From Prevotellaceae bacterium (GTDB lineage Bacteria > Bacteroidota > Bacteroidia > Bacteroidales > UBA932): 23,421 nucleotides of DNA. The first letter of the stretch is position 1, and the number at the start of each line of letters is the position of its first letter. Shown in pieces: positions 8,893 through 18,385 of the stretch. The notes under the pieces are model-generated. The model made no database searches. It saw nothing but the letters and a program-made list of their open reading frames with translations, and had not been told where the DNA came from. The stretch is from positions 1 through 23,421 of the forward strand of contig JAIRMK010000041.1 of NCBI GenBank assembly GCA_031258755.1, read 5' to 3'. The position numbers and the translations under genes were made by a program.

Positions 8893-11800
8893 ATGAAAAA
8901 AAAATTGATTTTATTCTTCTTACTTATTTCTACTTGTTGTGTTATGCAGGCACAGCAAAAGGGTATAAGTGGAATAGTCAGAGACTCGAAAACCGGTAGT
9001 CCGTTGATTGGGGTTTCGGTTGTTGTGAAAAATACGACTACAGGCACAGCAACTGATATTGACGGCAGGTACACAATTCAGGCCTCTGTAAACCAAACCC
9101 TAACTTTTTCTTTTATTGGCATGCGGTCTTATGAGGTTGACATCACTGCGTCAACGCCTGCCGTATTAGACGTCAATCTTGAATCGGATGAAATTGTTCT
9201 GGATGATGTGGTCGTAGTCGGCTATGGCATTACCAAACGGCGCGACCTGGCAGGCGCCATATCTTCTCTGAAACCCGATGATATTGAAGCCGGAGTTATC
9301 AACAACATGTCACAGCTTCTTAAAGGCCGCACCTCGGGCGTACAGGTTCGCCAGAACTCCCTCGAACCCGGTGGGAGCATCGCTATCCGTGTGCGCGGCA
9401 CTTCTTCCGTAAGCGCCGAGAATGAGCCATTATACGTAGTCGACGGTTTCCAAACGGATAACATGGTACATATTAATCCCGACGATATAGAATCTATCGA
9501 GGTGTTGAAAGATGCTTCTACAACAGCTATATATGGGGCGAGAGGAGCGAATGGGGTCATTTTAATTACTACGAAAAAGGGGAAATCAGGTCAGTTTAAT
9601 ATTGAGTATTCCTATAGCGGGTCGGTGAAGATGATGTACAATCCCTGGGATTTGCTTGATGCCGGCGAGACCATTGCATTGAGCCGCCGGTTATATGAAG
9701 AAGACCCAACGGCAACAAGCAGTAAATGGACTGCAGAACAAGCCAAATTTAGAGGTAAAGGGACAGACTGGGTTAAAGAAACAACGCGTGATGCCACTAC
9801 AAACCTGCATCAATTGGCCGTATCTGGCGGAAGCGACAGGTTAACAGCATTTGCCTCAGCTAACTATATAACGGAGCCCGGCGTATTGTTAAATACCGCA
9901 TACGAGAGGTTCGGCGGACGCACGAATGTCAATTATGTCATAACAGACAGGATACGTGCGGGGACCAATACGAGCTTTGCCCATTCCGACAAGAAATTTC
10001 TTGATATGGGTACTATTTCCTCCGATAAAAATATTATATACCGGATTTTTTCTCTTGAGCCCTGGAAGGATAAAGAAGGCTATGATGTTTTTGGTATAAA
10101 GGACCGCCGCCCGGGCGTATTCGAAGAAATGCAGGGCGCTCAACTCTTTCAAAAATACAATACGCTGCAAGCTTCTGTTTTCGTTGAAATTGATTTATTG
10201 CCAACGTTAACTTTACGTGGGCAGTACACGTATGGATACGATCATTTGAAAACCCAAAAATACTATAACCGATCCACGACCATTGGACAATCATACAGCG
10301 GCCAAGCCTTCATTGGACATGAAGAAACCACAAAGCATCAAATAGAAAACATATTAACATGGCACCAAAAATTTGGCGAAAGCCATGATGTAAAAATAAT
10401 TGGTGGCATATCATACATCTCCCAAAAAGGGGAAGGCGACGAAATACAAGCATACGGATTTGCATCAGATGTGTTTTCTTTCAAAAATATCGGAGCGGCA
10501 GAGTATCTTGACTGGATTGGCTCCGGAGAATCTACGATGAAGAAAACTTCATTCTTTAGCCGGGCGGAATATGTACTTAACAACAAGTACATCTTAAATG
10601 CCTCTATCCGCGCCGACGGATCATCTGTGTTCGGCGACAATCACCATTGGGGCTATTTCCCTTCCGGTTCCGTGGCCTGGCATATAGGCGATGAGCCATT
10701 TATGGATTTTGTAAAACCGCTATTCTCCGGTATCAAATTACGGACAAGTTTCGGATTAAGCGGTAACGACGGTATCCGGTTCGGATTATCGCAATACCAG
10801 TACTCGGTACGCGATGTGTACCTCGGAGGCGATAATGCCGTCAAGGGCATGTACCCGTCAAATCCCTATAATCCGGAATTGAAATGGGAAACAACCGCCC
10901 AATGGAACCTTGGTGTGGACTTTGTAGCGCTTCGCGGCAGAATTGAAGCCAGTATGGATTTTTATATAAAGCGGACCAACGACTTATTGAATCCGGATCC
11001 TATCCATCCTTCGGGAGGATTTCCAAATTATGTCGATGCGAACAGCCGCCGGTATGAATACACCGCCATGATGGTTAATGATGGTGAAATAGATAACAGG
11101 GGACTCGAGCTGTCTATTAAATCGATCAACATTACTACCAAAAATTTTCTGTGGAGCTCCACCTTTAACTTATCTACCAATCGTAGCCGCGTGTTGGAAC
11201 TTAACAACGGGCAACCACGTTTTCAGTATATAAGACCTCACGGATTATACGACGAGAAAGAATATATTATTCTGCAGGAAGGTGAACCGCTAAGCGCGAT
11301 ATATGGTTATGTCTTCGACGGCATTATTCAACAGGGAGAAACCTATAGCGCCCAGCCCAATTCCGTGGCAGGCGACCCTAAGTTCAGCGACCTCGACGGG
11401 AACGGCGTTATTGATGAAAACGACCGTAAAGTATTAGGACACGGCACACCAAGTGTAATATTGGGGCTTAGCAATACCTTAACATACAAAAATTTTGATT
11501 TTTCATTTTTCCTGGATGCTTCTTTAGGCGGGAAAATGCTGAACCTTACACGTATTTATCTGGAAGACAATAACCGCTTGAAAGAAGCTGAAGAAAGATG
11601 GACGCAGGGCGGTCGGGTAATGACCGGCGAGGCAGGGAATTCCTATGTTACCTCCGGATATGCCTCGAATACTGTTCCGCGAAAAGGTTACCAGCGTAAC
11701 GCTGAAATACAATACGGATCATATATAAATTCCCGTTTTGTTGAAAATTCCGATTATCTCAAACTAAGAAATATTGAGTTGGGTTATACTTTTCCATTGA

Positions 11801-12000
11801 AAAAATGGGGCAAAGCCGCCAATTACGTAAAGGCGATAAGGGTGTTTGTAGGCGCTCAGAATTTGTTTACAATAACAAGTTATAAAGGATTTGACCCGGA
11901 TATCAGCACTAACGGAAGCAGTGCCATTGCACAAGGGCTCGACCTAAACTCATATCCTGCATATCGTACTTTCAATTTTGGGGCAAAAGTAACTTTTTAA
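8893..12000 (+). CDS. susC: SusC/RagA-type TonB-dependent outer-membrane transporter
   Basis: A 1035-residue outer-membrane importer that moves oligosaccharides (or peptides) into the periplasm using TonB energy. Residues 1-20 form the signal peptide (ending MQA before QQ). A carboxypeptidase-D regulatory-like domain (about 24-100) begins GISGIVRDSKTG. The family hallmark DVVVVGYG is at 105-112, followed by the plug with RVRGTSS (166-172) and PLYVVDG (179-185), and a 22-strand barrel ending KVTF. Length is typical. It is the first gene of the operon, 11 nt before susD, and the two would form a SusCD complex with SusD as lid. Family knowledge predicts a glycan cargo; the sequence does not show which one. 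Confidence 0.97.
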   Translation: MKKKLILFFLLISTCCVMQAQQKGISGIVRDSKTGSPLIGVSVVVKNTTTGTATDIDGRYTIQASVNQTLTFSFIGMRSYEVDITASTPAVLDVNLESDEIVLDDVVVVGYGITKRRDLAGAISSLKPDDIEAGVINNMSQLLKGRTSGVQVRQNSLEPGGSIAIRVRGTSSVSAENEPLYVVDGFQTDNMVHINPDDIESIEVLKDASTTAIYGARGANGVILITTKKGKSGQFNIEYSYSGSVKMMYNPWDLLDAGETIALSRRLYEEDPTATSSKWTAEQAKFRGKGTDWVKETTRDATTNLHQLAVSGGSDRLTAFASANYITEPGVLLNTAYERFGGRTNVNYVITDRIRAGTNTSFAHSDKKFLDMGTISSDKNIIYRIFSLEPWKDKEGYDVFGIKDRRPGVFEEMQGAQLFQKYNTLQASVFVEIDLLPTLTLRGQYTYGYDHLKTQKYYNRSTTIGQSYSGQAFIGHEETTKHQIENILTWHQKFGESHDVKIIGGISYISQKGEGDEIQAYGFASDVFSFKNIGAAEYLDWIGSGESTMKKTSFFSRAEYVLNNKYILNASIRADGSSVFGDNHHWGYFPSGSVAWHIGDEPFMDFVKPLFSGIKLRTSFGLSGNDGIRFGLSQYQYSVRDVYLGGDNAVKGMYPSNPYNPELKWETTAQWNLGVDFVALRGRIEASMDFYIKRTNDLLNPDPIHPSGGFPNYVDANSRRYEYTAMMVNDGEIDNRGLELSIKSINITTKNFLWSSTFNLSTNRSRVLELNNGQPRFQYIRPHGLYDEKEYIILQEGEPLSAIYGYVFDGIIQQGETYSAQPNSVAGDPKFSDLDGNGVIDENDRKVLGHGTPSVILGLSNTLTYKNFDFSFFLDASLGGKMLNLTRIYLEDNNRLKEAEERWTQGGRVMTGEAGNSYVTSGYASNTVPRKGYQRNAEIQYGSYINSRFVENSDYLKLRNIELGYTFPLKKWGKAANYVKAIRVFVGAQNLFTITSYKGFDPDISTNGSSAIAQGLDLNSYPAYRTFNFGAKVTF

Positions 12001-12011
12001 AAATAAAAACA

Positions 12012-13664
12012 ATGAATAAAGTGGTTAAAAAACTAATATATTGCTTGCTCCAGATACTGGTCACAGGAGCATTTATTTCGTGTAACCTGAATGAAGAATT
12101 GGATTCTGTATATGGAGCCGATAATGCCTATGTAACGGTAGAAAATGCACAGGAAGGTGTAAACGGAATCTATCGTTACCTGCTTACAGGAACTCATCCT
12201 GCAATATTTTATTTGAATGATATGTCTACAGATGCCTGTTTTAAATCGGGGTCAGACTATGAAATTATGAACGACAATAATTTGTCTGGTAATATTGATG
12301 TGGCAAGGGCATACAATGGCAACTGGCAAATGGCAGGTTGCGCCAATTCCGCCATTGATAATATCAACCTGATGGATGACAGTCAATTCACGGGCAATAA
12401 AAAACAAACATTGCTGGCAGAAGCTCATTTTATGAGGGCATTTGCCTATTACCAACTGACAAATATTTTCTATCGTATACCTCTTATTACCAATGGATTT
12501 TACGACGCTGCCGCAAATCCTGTTTTGGCTACAGTAGAAGAATTGGACAAACAGATTGAGCAGGATTTACTTATTGCTGCTAACGCCCTGCCTAAATCGT
12601 GGGAAAACAAGGAGGGAGGCCGTCCTACTGCTGGCGCGGCATACGGATATCTCATGCGGCTGCACATGCGCAAGGCCGGGTACCTCCGGGAACAGGGACA
12701 AGATGCCACATTAAGTTGGAACGCCGCCCTTAACTATGCAAATAACGTGATTGGCACAAATCAATATGCCTTACAGCCAACAATCTGGGATGTGTTTGAT
12801 CCGACAAGCGAAGCCGCTTTATATAATAATGAAATCATCTTCGCCGTACGTTCGAGTGAAAACATCCCTTCAGGCAGTTCGGACATTGCCTTATACTTCA
12901 CACCCTGGTACTACAACTACGGATGGGATATTTTCAGTATACCACTGGAATTTTATTGGAAATTCGACCCGGCCGACGAGCGTTTTTCCGAGTTAATGGT
13001 CGGCGAATACACCGATGTGTATGATCCCGATAAATTGTATAAAGTTCCGGCTGACATCAACGAGACAGGTACACTTAACAATGAAACAGGCAGTCCTGTT
13101 GTGGTGGAACTTGCACAGGCCTATACCGACAAATATTTTTATGAAAAAGCCGGCTCTTATAACTACAATACACCGAATAACCTGCCCCTGCTTCGCTATG
13201 CCGACGTATTGTTATGTAAAGCTGAAATTCTAAATGAACTGAATGGCGTTAACCAGCAATCTGTTGATTTGATAAATCAAATTCGCAGACGTGCCTTCGG
13301 GAATGACAGTCACAATTATCTTGTCAGTGATTTTTCCTCCGCTGATGATTTCCGGAATGTCCTTTGCGACGAACGGTTATTCGAATTGCATAATGAAGGA
13401 GTGCGGCGCATCGACCTGATACGTATGGGACTATGGAAAGACCGCCTGGATGAATACATGGATGCCATCAAAGCAAAAGTAGAAAAGAAAGAACAAAATA
13501 TGGGCATAGCCCCCGGTTCGTTAAGTGCAGAGTGGTCGGTATATGCTAAATTTTCAAATAACGCCCTGAAAAAATATGATAAACGACGTTATTACCCCAT
13601 ACCGAAAGTATACAGCAGTAAGGCTCCGGATTTATTGAACAATCGCAGTTTTGCAGAAGAATAA
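12012..13664 (+). CDS. susD: SusD/RagB family glycan-binding lipoprotein
   Basis: A 550-residue surface lipoprotein that captures the glycan and caps the SusC barrel. The lipobox is FISC with the modified cysteine at residue 24. The TPR-like helical scaffold is recognisable from the segment LLAEAHFMRAFAYYQL and later from the conserved LRYADVLLCKAEILNE region, both characteristic of SusD. The C-terminal part has many exposed Tyr/Trp residues typical of ligand binding. It follows susC by 11 nt and is clearly co-transcribed. Ligand specificity in this family depends on a few residues and cannot be read here. Confidence 0.96.
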   Translation: MNKVVKKLIYCLLQILVTGAFISCNLNEELDSVYGADNAYVTVENAQEGVNGIYRYLLTGTHPAIFYLNDMSTDACFKSGSDYEIMNDNNLSGNIDVARAYNGNWQMAGCANSAIDNINLMDDSQFTGNKKQTLLAEAHFMRAFAYYQLTNIFYRIPLITNGFYDAAANPVLATVEELDKQIEQDLLIAANALPKSWENKEGGRPTAGAAYGYLMRLHMRKAGYLREQGQDATLSWNAALNYANNVIGTNQYALQPTIWDVFDPTSEAALYNNEIIFAVRSSENIPSGSSDIALYFTPWYYNYGWDIFSIPLEFYWKFDPADERFSELMVGEYTDVYDPDKLYKVPADINETGTLNNETGSPVVVELAQAYTDKYFYEKAGSYNYNTPNNLPLLRYADVLLCKAEILNELNGVNQQSVDLINQIRRRAFGNDSHNYLVSDFSSADDFRNVLCDERLFELHNEGVRRIDLIRMGLWKDRLDEYMDAIKAKVEKKEQNMGIAPGSLSAEWSVYAKFSNNALKKYDKRRYYPIPKVYSSKAPDLLNNRSFAEE

Positions 13665-13706
13665 AATATTCATACCAAAAAAAGAGTATAACTTAATCTA
13701 TACATA

Positions 13707-15200
13707 ATGAAAAAATATATAATTAGTACCATTGTAATTGCTGTCTATTCCATATTAGCGATAACGGCATGTGATAAGAGCAGCAAAGATGAACGATTTA
13801 CAAACGATCCGAACAGTTGGGTAACCGTATCGGAAAAAAGTGAACTGCTTGAAGACAAAGCGGTAAAATGGGATTTTGCAATTCTTGACGGTTGGACGCT
13901 GGCCAATCAGGGCAATGATGACATAGATCATACCTCCATAGCGGATAATGCCGACTGTGAAGACAATAAAGCTTTGAGAATTTATACAGAAGCCAACAGT
14001 CAGCAGCGCAAAAAAGTAAGAACCGTAAAACAATACGGCTCCGGGCTTTATACTTGGAGAATTTACATCTCCGACCTGGGCGATGTGGAGCGCGTGAGCA
14101 TCGGGTCATGGTTATGGCATGATGACGAACATGAACTCGATTTCGAAGTGGGTTCGGGGACAAGCGAAGAAAGAGCGGCACTACAATTGACCGAAGATGA
14201 AGTAATCGCTTACATTACCTGCCAGGCTCACCCATGGGTGCAACAAAAAGTAAGAATACAAAAAAATACATGGCATATCTTCCAGATAGACTTGAAACTT
14301 GTAAATGGAAAGTATTTCGCCACATGGCTTATTGATGATGTTTCATACGCTGCGCAACAACTGTCTTTCGGAGAAGATTACCCCTTCTATATCTTTTGTA
14401 GCATAGAAAACCTGAAATTCATCGGAGATACCTGGCCTTACAAGGATAATTACGGCCTGTGGGACTACACTGTTTATACGCCGTATCTCTATTCCATGGA
14501 ACCCATTACACCGCATGATCCTACAAACCCTGTGGATCCGGAACCTGAACCCGACGAAGGAGAAACCGTCACCTGGAACTTCGATGACGGAAATATCCCG
14601 GGAGGTTGGAGTGTGTGGACAAGTGTAGGTGGCGACGGGCCGGCGTACTATGGCGTACAAGATGGCTATTTGAACCTGTCTAATGACAGTTATTGTACAA
14701 CGTCGAGAATTACATATAGTACACCGGTCGGATTTGGAAAGTATACCTGGAATATACGTTTTCCCGCATTGGCCGGCGCCGAAAAATTTATGGCAGGAGG
14801 GACGCTCTACACATCAAACGAAAGTAACGGATACCACACCATATCCATTACGGGATGGTATGGCTCAGACGATGAAAGAAGCCGCCTCGGGGCAACAGGA
14901 AATCAATTATTAATGCGCGTATATTCAGAAATACCCGCTGTGGATAAAAATGTTGCCGTGTTAACTCCGGATACGGATTACAAATTAACAGTCGAACTGA
15001 AGAAAGTTAATAATAAATACGTGTTTGTATGGCTATTAGATGAAAGTGTAATGCAAACATTGAATACCACATACGGGCCGGACAATATAACATTCCTGTT
15101 CATCGCATCAGCAGAATCAAACCGCGCATGGATGCCGGGCTATGATATATCCGGAAAATATACGGCGAAATTTAATTATATAGAATATACTGTATATTAA
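13707..15200 (+). CDS. Lipoprotein with two GH16/concanavalin A-like modules
   Basis: A 497-residue surface lipoprotein (lipobox ending at C22). Two related beta-sandwich modules are seen: residues about 40-260 and 285-497. Both contain a strand pattern of the type KYTW/LYTW plus Ile/Arg (GLYTWRIYIS; GKYTWNIRFP) and a later NxKY(F/V)xxWLxD strand. They are joined by a Pro/Glu/Asp-rich linker (270-285). Module 1 has E143-L-D145-F-E147, which matches the E-x-D-x-E catalytic signature of GH16 retaining glucanases. Module 2 has no such acids at the matching place (LYTSNESNGYHT region) and is probably a binding module. The protein could be an endo-acting GH16-like enzyme or a surface glycan-binding protein in which the motif is only structural. 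It lies 42 nt after susD, the slot usually held by surface glycan-binding proteins. The laminarinase-like assignment rests on the motif and fold impression only. Confidence 0.65.
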   Translation: MKKYIISTIVIAVYSILAITACDKSSKDERFTNDPNSWVTVSEKSELLEDKAVKWDFAILDGWTLANQGNDDIDHTSIADNADCEDNKALRIYTEANSQQRKKVRTVKQYGSGLYTWRIYISDLGDVERVSIGSWLWHDDEHELDFEVGSGTSEERAALQLTEDEVIAYITCQAHPWVQQKVRIQKNTWHIFQIDLKLVNGKYFATWLIDDVSYAAQQLSFGEDYPFYIFCSIENLKFIGDTWPYKDNYGLWDYTVYTPYLYSMEPITPHDPTNPVDPEPEPDEGETVTWNFDDGNIPGGWSVWTSVGGDGPAYYGVQDGYLNLSNDSYCTTSRITYSTPVGFGKYTWNIRFPALAGAEKFMAGGTLYTSNESNGYHTISITGWYGSDDERSRLGATGNQLLMRVYSEIPAVDKNVAVLTPDTDYKLTVELKKVNNKYVFVWLLDESVMQTLNTTYGPDNITFLFIASAESNRAWMPGYDISGKYTAKFNYIEYTVY

Positions 15201-15215
15201 ATTAAAAAAAATATT

Positions 15216-16610
15216 ATGAAAAAGGATAAAATATTAGGCTGTTTGTCGGCACTCCTTCTTTTTGTTTCATCCTGCGACAACGATAACCATGACGCGCCGC
15301 TTCACAGTATCGAATCTTTTAGTGCATCCATATCTTCATCCAATGCCCTCAGGGCTGAGGTACAGGTTAACTTTGTCGAAGCGACAAATTATAAAATAGA
15401 ATACTGGGAAACCGGAAATGAAACCACAAAAAGAACAACCCGAAGCTATGAAGGAACCACCAATTCTTTAGCTACCATAATCATCTTAAAGCCGGAAACA
15501 GAATATTCATATTGTATAGTATATGACGGCAATAAAAAATCGGAAACAAAAACATTTACTACGCTTACCGCTCCTGTGGCCATCCCGAAGCACGATTTAT
15601 ACATTGATGAAATAGAAGAAGATTTTCCCGGGTATCTTCTTTCCTATAACAGGAATGAACCGGGCTCGGTCTATCTGATGGATACCAAAGGAAATCTTGT
15701 TTGGTATGAATTGATAAGAGAAGGCGTTTTGGTAGCTAATCTCGATACGGAAACAAATCGCATCTACATGCTCACAGGGCCTACAAGCCAGACTTATGCG
15801 TATAATGGGCAATATGTGAAAGTCATCGACTTATTAGGGAACTTGCTGCTTTCGAAAAATTTGACAACAATACCGGAATTGGCTAACAGGCAGATACACC
15901 ATGAATGTCGCCCGCTGCCCGACGGAAATATCATCATGGTAAGTTATGTAGACCGGGATTTCGATTTGAATATACAGGGAAGGACCGAGCAAAGAACAGT
16001 CAAAGGCGATGGCTATATAATTATGGATATGGAAGGTAACGTAACAAGTTTATGGGATTGTTTCGATGAACTGAATCCGGCTGATGATCCGAATATCCTG
16101 TCGAACATCACAGATTGGCTACACGGTAACTCTATCAATTACGACTCGGAAGGGAATTACTATATGACATTCAACACAATCAGCCAGCTTTGGAAAATAG
16201 ATCCTGCCACAGGAGAAGTAAAATATCGTGTGGGGAGAAACGGAACCATTGCCATCCCGGAAGAAGGAACAGCAAATGGAATGCACTGCGCAAATCCTCA
16301 ATCGCCCAATGAAATATTGATAATAGACAATGCTCGAAGCGAGGATGAAGGGTCGAGAGCGATCATGTATAAAGTAAATGAAACGCAAAAATCCGCGGAT
16401 ATCATCATCAATAGCGAATTGCCGAAGGAATACAGTTCTCCCAATAGAAGTAATGCCCAGAAGATAGGAGAGAACCGACTCCTCTTCGGCTCCGGCACGG
16501 CACGACTTATTTTATTTACGGACTGTCAAGCCAAAGTTAATATATTAAGAGCCATATCAACCCCCCAAATATTCTATCGTGTGGAATATATCCCGTCAAT
16601 AGCATTTTAA
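15216..16610 (+). CDS. Arylsulfotransferase-like (ASST) lipoprotein
   Basis: A 464-residue lipoprotein (lipobox VSSC, C20). Residues about 30-115 look like a fibronectin-III-type domain. The rest resembles the six-bladed propeller of arylsulfate sulfotransferases, which move sulfate between phenolic compounds by a phospho-independent ping-pong mechanism. Supporting motifs are IHHECRPLPDGNIIM (H228/H229), DWLHGNSINYD (H303), LWKIDPATGE (325-334) and GMHCANP (H357), matching in order the three histidines of the family active site. From memory of E. coli AssT, an arginine in the SSRHQ segment is also essential; the equivalent segment here reads MTFNTISQLWKI, with Asn (N320) where Arg would be. 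It may therefore be altered in activity or act in binding. It lies 15 nt after the GH16-like gene and 19 nt before the FISUMP gene. No sulfatase gene is in the window. Confidence 0.75.
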   Translation: MKKDKILGCLSALLLFVSSCDNDNHDAPLHSIESFSASISSSNALRAEVQVNFVEATNYKIEYWETGNETTKRTTRSYEGTTNSLATIIILKPETEYSYCIVYDGNKKSETKTFTTLTAPVAIPKHDLYIDEIEEDFPGYLLSYNRNEPGSVYLMDTKGNLVWYELIREGVLVANLDTETNRIYMLTGPTSQTYAYNGQYVKVIDLLGNLLLSKNLTTIPELANRQIHHECRPLPDGNIIMVSYVDRDFDLNIQGRTEQRTVKGDGYIIMDMEGNVTSLWDCFDELNPADDPNILSNITDWLHGNSINYDSEGNYYMTFNTISQLWKIDPATGEVKYRVGRNGTIAIPEEGTANGMHCANPQSPNEILIIDNARSEDEGSRAIMYKVNETQKSADIIINSELPKEYSSPNRSNAQKIGENRLLFGSGTARLILFTDCQAKVNILRAISTPQIFYRVEYIPSIAF

Positions 16611-16629
16611 ACAGTAAAACTTTAGAAAG

Positions 16630-18366
16630 ATGCATAAACAAAATTTCTTTATTTGCGCTGTATTATTGTCTGCTTTGTTATATGCATGCAGTAGCGACAA
16701 TGACAATAGTGATCTTGAAAAACGGGCAGTTGATTTGACCGTCAAATCCTCTCACACTTTTAAAACAGGTGATGCCATAGGCATATTTGTCGAAAAAAGA
16801 GAAAATCAAGATAAACAATCCGTGGCAGGCTCTAATAATTACAAAACAAATGTGAAATGGGTGTGCAGGGATGATGGAACTTGGGCGCCGGCAAGCCCTG
16901 ACGATGCCATTTATATGCCTGATGATGGCCGGCCAATAGACATATATGCTTATTATCCATACACCGGGCAGGCTCAGAGTAATGAAATATCAATATCCTC
17001 CACATCAGGCATAATGACTGGAACATCCCTAAATGTAAATGAAAGTAAAGCCGATTTAATTTTACACGACAAAACATCATTGGTGAAAATTATTATTCCG
17101 GACACGGATATCCTGTCCACTGCACAAATAACAATGATTGGCGTTTTGAGCGGCGGGACAATTTATCCGGCTAAATTGGGGACAGATGACGATTTTGCCG
17201 TTTCAACAACCAAGCGTAATCAACCATGCATTTTTGAAAACGGATATTACGCCGTGTATTTGCCGGAACAGGTTTTTGAGGAAAATAAACATCTATTGGC
17301 TATTGAAGATGGAGATAATGTAGTAGATTACATTATCCCCGAACAATTTCAGGTTACTAAAGACGGCGAAAATTGTATCGTTGTAAACACCACAACCGAT
17401 AACCTTGCCGACCTTCCTAACACTTTTATGGTAAAACCCGGAAATGAAATATTTATTTCCGTGCAAAAAGCATATCAAATGTGGCAAACAAATGATTTGT
17501 TAGCAGCAACTTCTCCTGATTTGAGCGGGGACATACAGGCAGAAATTATATGGCAGGAGAGTGTACATGAAGTTATTGAAAACATTGACGTCATAGGTTC
17601 GAAAGAAAATGCCGTACTACATATAAAAACCAAATCCGGAAATACAGGAAATGCCGTTGTGGCCGTGAAAATTGGTGAACACATCCGGTGGAGTTGGCAA
17701 TTATGGATATCAGATTATAACCCTTCGTCTAAAGAAAGCGGCACAACTTATCATTTTAATGGATTGACTTTTATGGACCGTAACCTTGGCGCTACAGGCG
17801 ATCCGGATTTAGGAGGAGACCGGACATTCGGCTTATATTACCAGTGGGGTAGAAAAGATCCCATGCTGGTACGGGCAGGCATTGAGAGCATGGCTGTGAC
17901 AACCGATGTTAAAACCAATTTGGCCAATTCAATCATGTATCCCAACATTTTTATAACATCTTCTAACAGCCCGAATGACTGGTATGCCAAAACAGGCAAT
18001 CTCGGTTCGGATCGTTGGAACAGTAACCAAAACAGGAAAACAGTATTTGATCCATGCCCAAAGGGATGGCGGGTTCCGGCCGCAACGCTCGATGATCGAT
18101 CGCCCTGGGCCGGATTAAGCCTTCCGGAAGATGAAAATAAATGGGGAAACGGCTGGCATTTTGAAGAAACACCCGCGCTTGGCTATTATCCTGCTGCCGG
18201 GCACTGTAGCGCTGTGGGATCTATAACTTACGCCGGAAGTGCGGGCTTTTATCATACGGCGAAATCAGTCTTGACGACGATGCGTATAGATTTCACATCT
18301 ATTAATTTAGCCTTTGGAGGAGGCAGGGCCTCCGGCCGCTCCGTACGTTGTGTAAAAGAATATTAG
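16630..18366 (+). CDS. Fimbrillin-like lipoprotein with C-terminal FISUMP domain
   Basis: A 578-residue surface lipoprotein (lipobox LLYAC, C20). The N-terminal half (about 35-250) looks fimbrillin/Mfa-like: GDAIGIFV, IYMPDDGRPIDIYAYYPY and later VYLPEQ are typical of that fold, which is used both in pili and in PUL surface glycan-binding proteins. A middle Ig-like part follows (about 265-350). The C-terminus from about 372 is a FISUMP domain (Fibrobacter succinogenes major paralogous domain): FMDRNLGAT, YYQWGRKDP, DPCPKGWRVPA, and the closing RSVRCVKEY. Its role is unknown but it is often linked to surface adhesion or carbohydrate binding. It probably serves as an additional glycan-binding component. 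No catalytic motif is apparent. Gaps of 19 nt on each side keep it in the operon. Confidence 0.8.
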   Translation: MHKQNFFICAVLLSALLYACSSDNDNSDLEKRAVDLTVKSSHTFKTGDAIGIFVEKRENQDKQSVAGSNNYKTNVKWVCRDDGTWAPASPDDAIYMPDDGRPIDIYAYYPYTGQAQSNEISISSTSGIMTGTSLNVNESKADLILHDKTSLVKIIIPDTDILSTAQITMIGVLSGGTIYPAKLGTDDDFAVSTTKRNQPCIFENGYYAVYLPEQVFEENKHLLAIEDGDNVVDYIIPEQFQVTKDGENCIVVNTTTDNLADLPNTFMVKPGNEIFISVQKAYQMWQTNDLLAATSPDLSGDIQAEIIWQESVHEVIENIDVIGSKENAVLHIKTKSGNTGNAVVAVKIGEHIRWSWQLWISDYNPSSKESGTTYHFNGLTFMDRNLGATGDPDLGGDRTFGLYYQWGRKDPMLVRAGIESMAVTTDVKTNLANSIMYPNIFITSSNSPNDWYAKTGNLGSDRWNSNQNRKTVFDPCPKGWRVPAATLDDRSPWAGLSLPEDENKWGNGWHFEETPALGYYPAAGHCSAVGSITYAGSAGFYHTAKSVLTTMRIDFTSINLAFGGGRASGRSVRCVKEY

Positions 18367-18385
18367 TAATTATAAAAAAAATAAA

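Noticed and set aside
8653..8896. Small ORFs on both strands over the HTCS 5' end and the divergent gap
   Set aside because: They overlap the HTCS signal region and the predicted susC promoter, and have no recognisable start context or domain.
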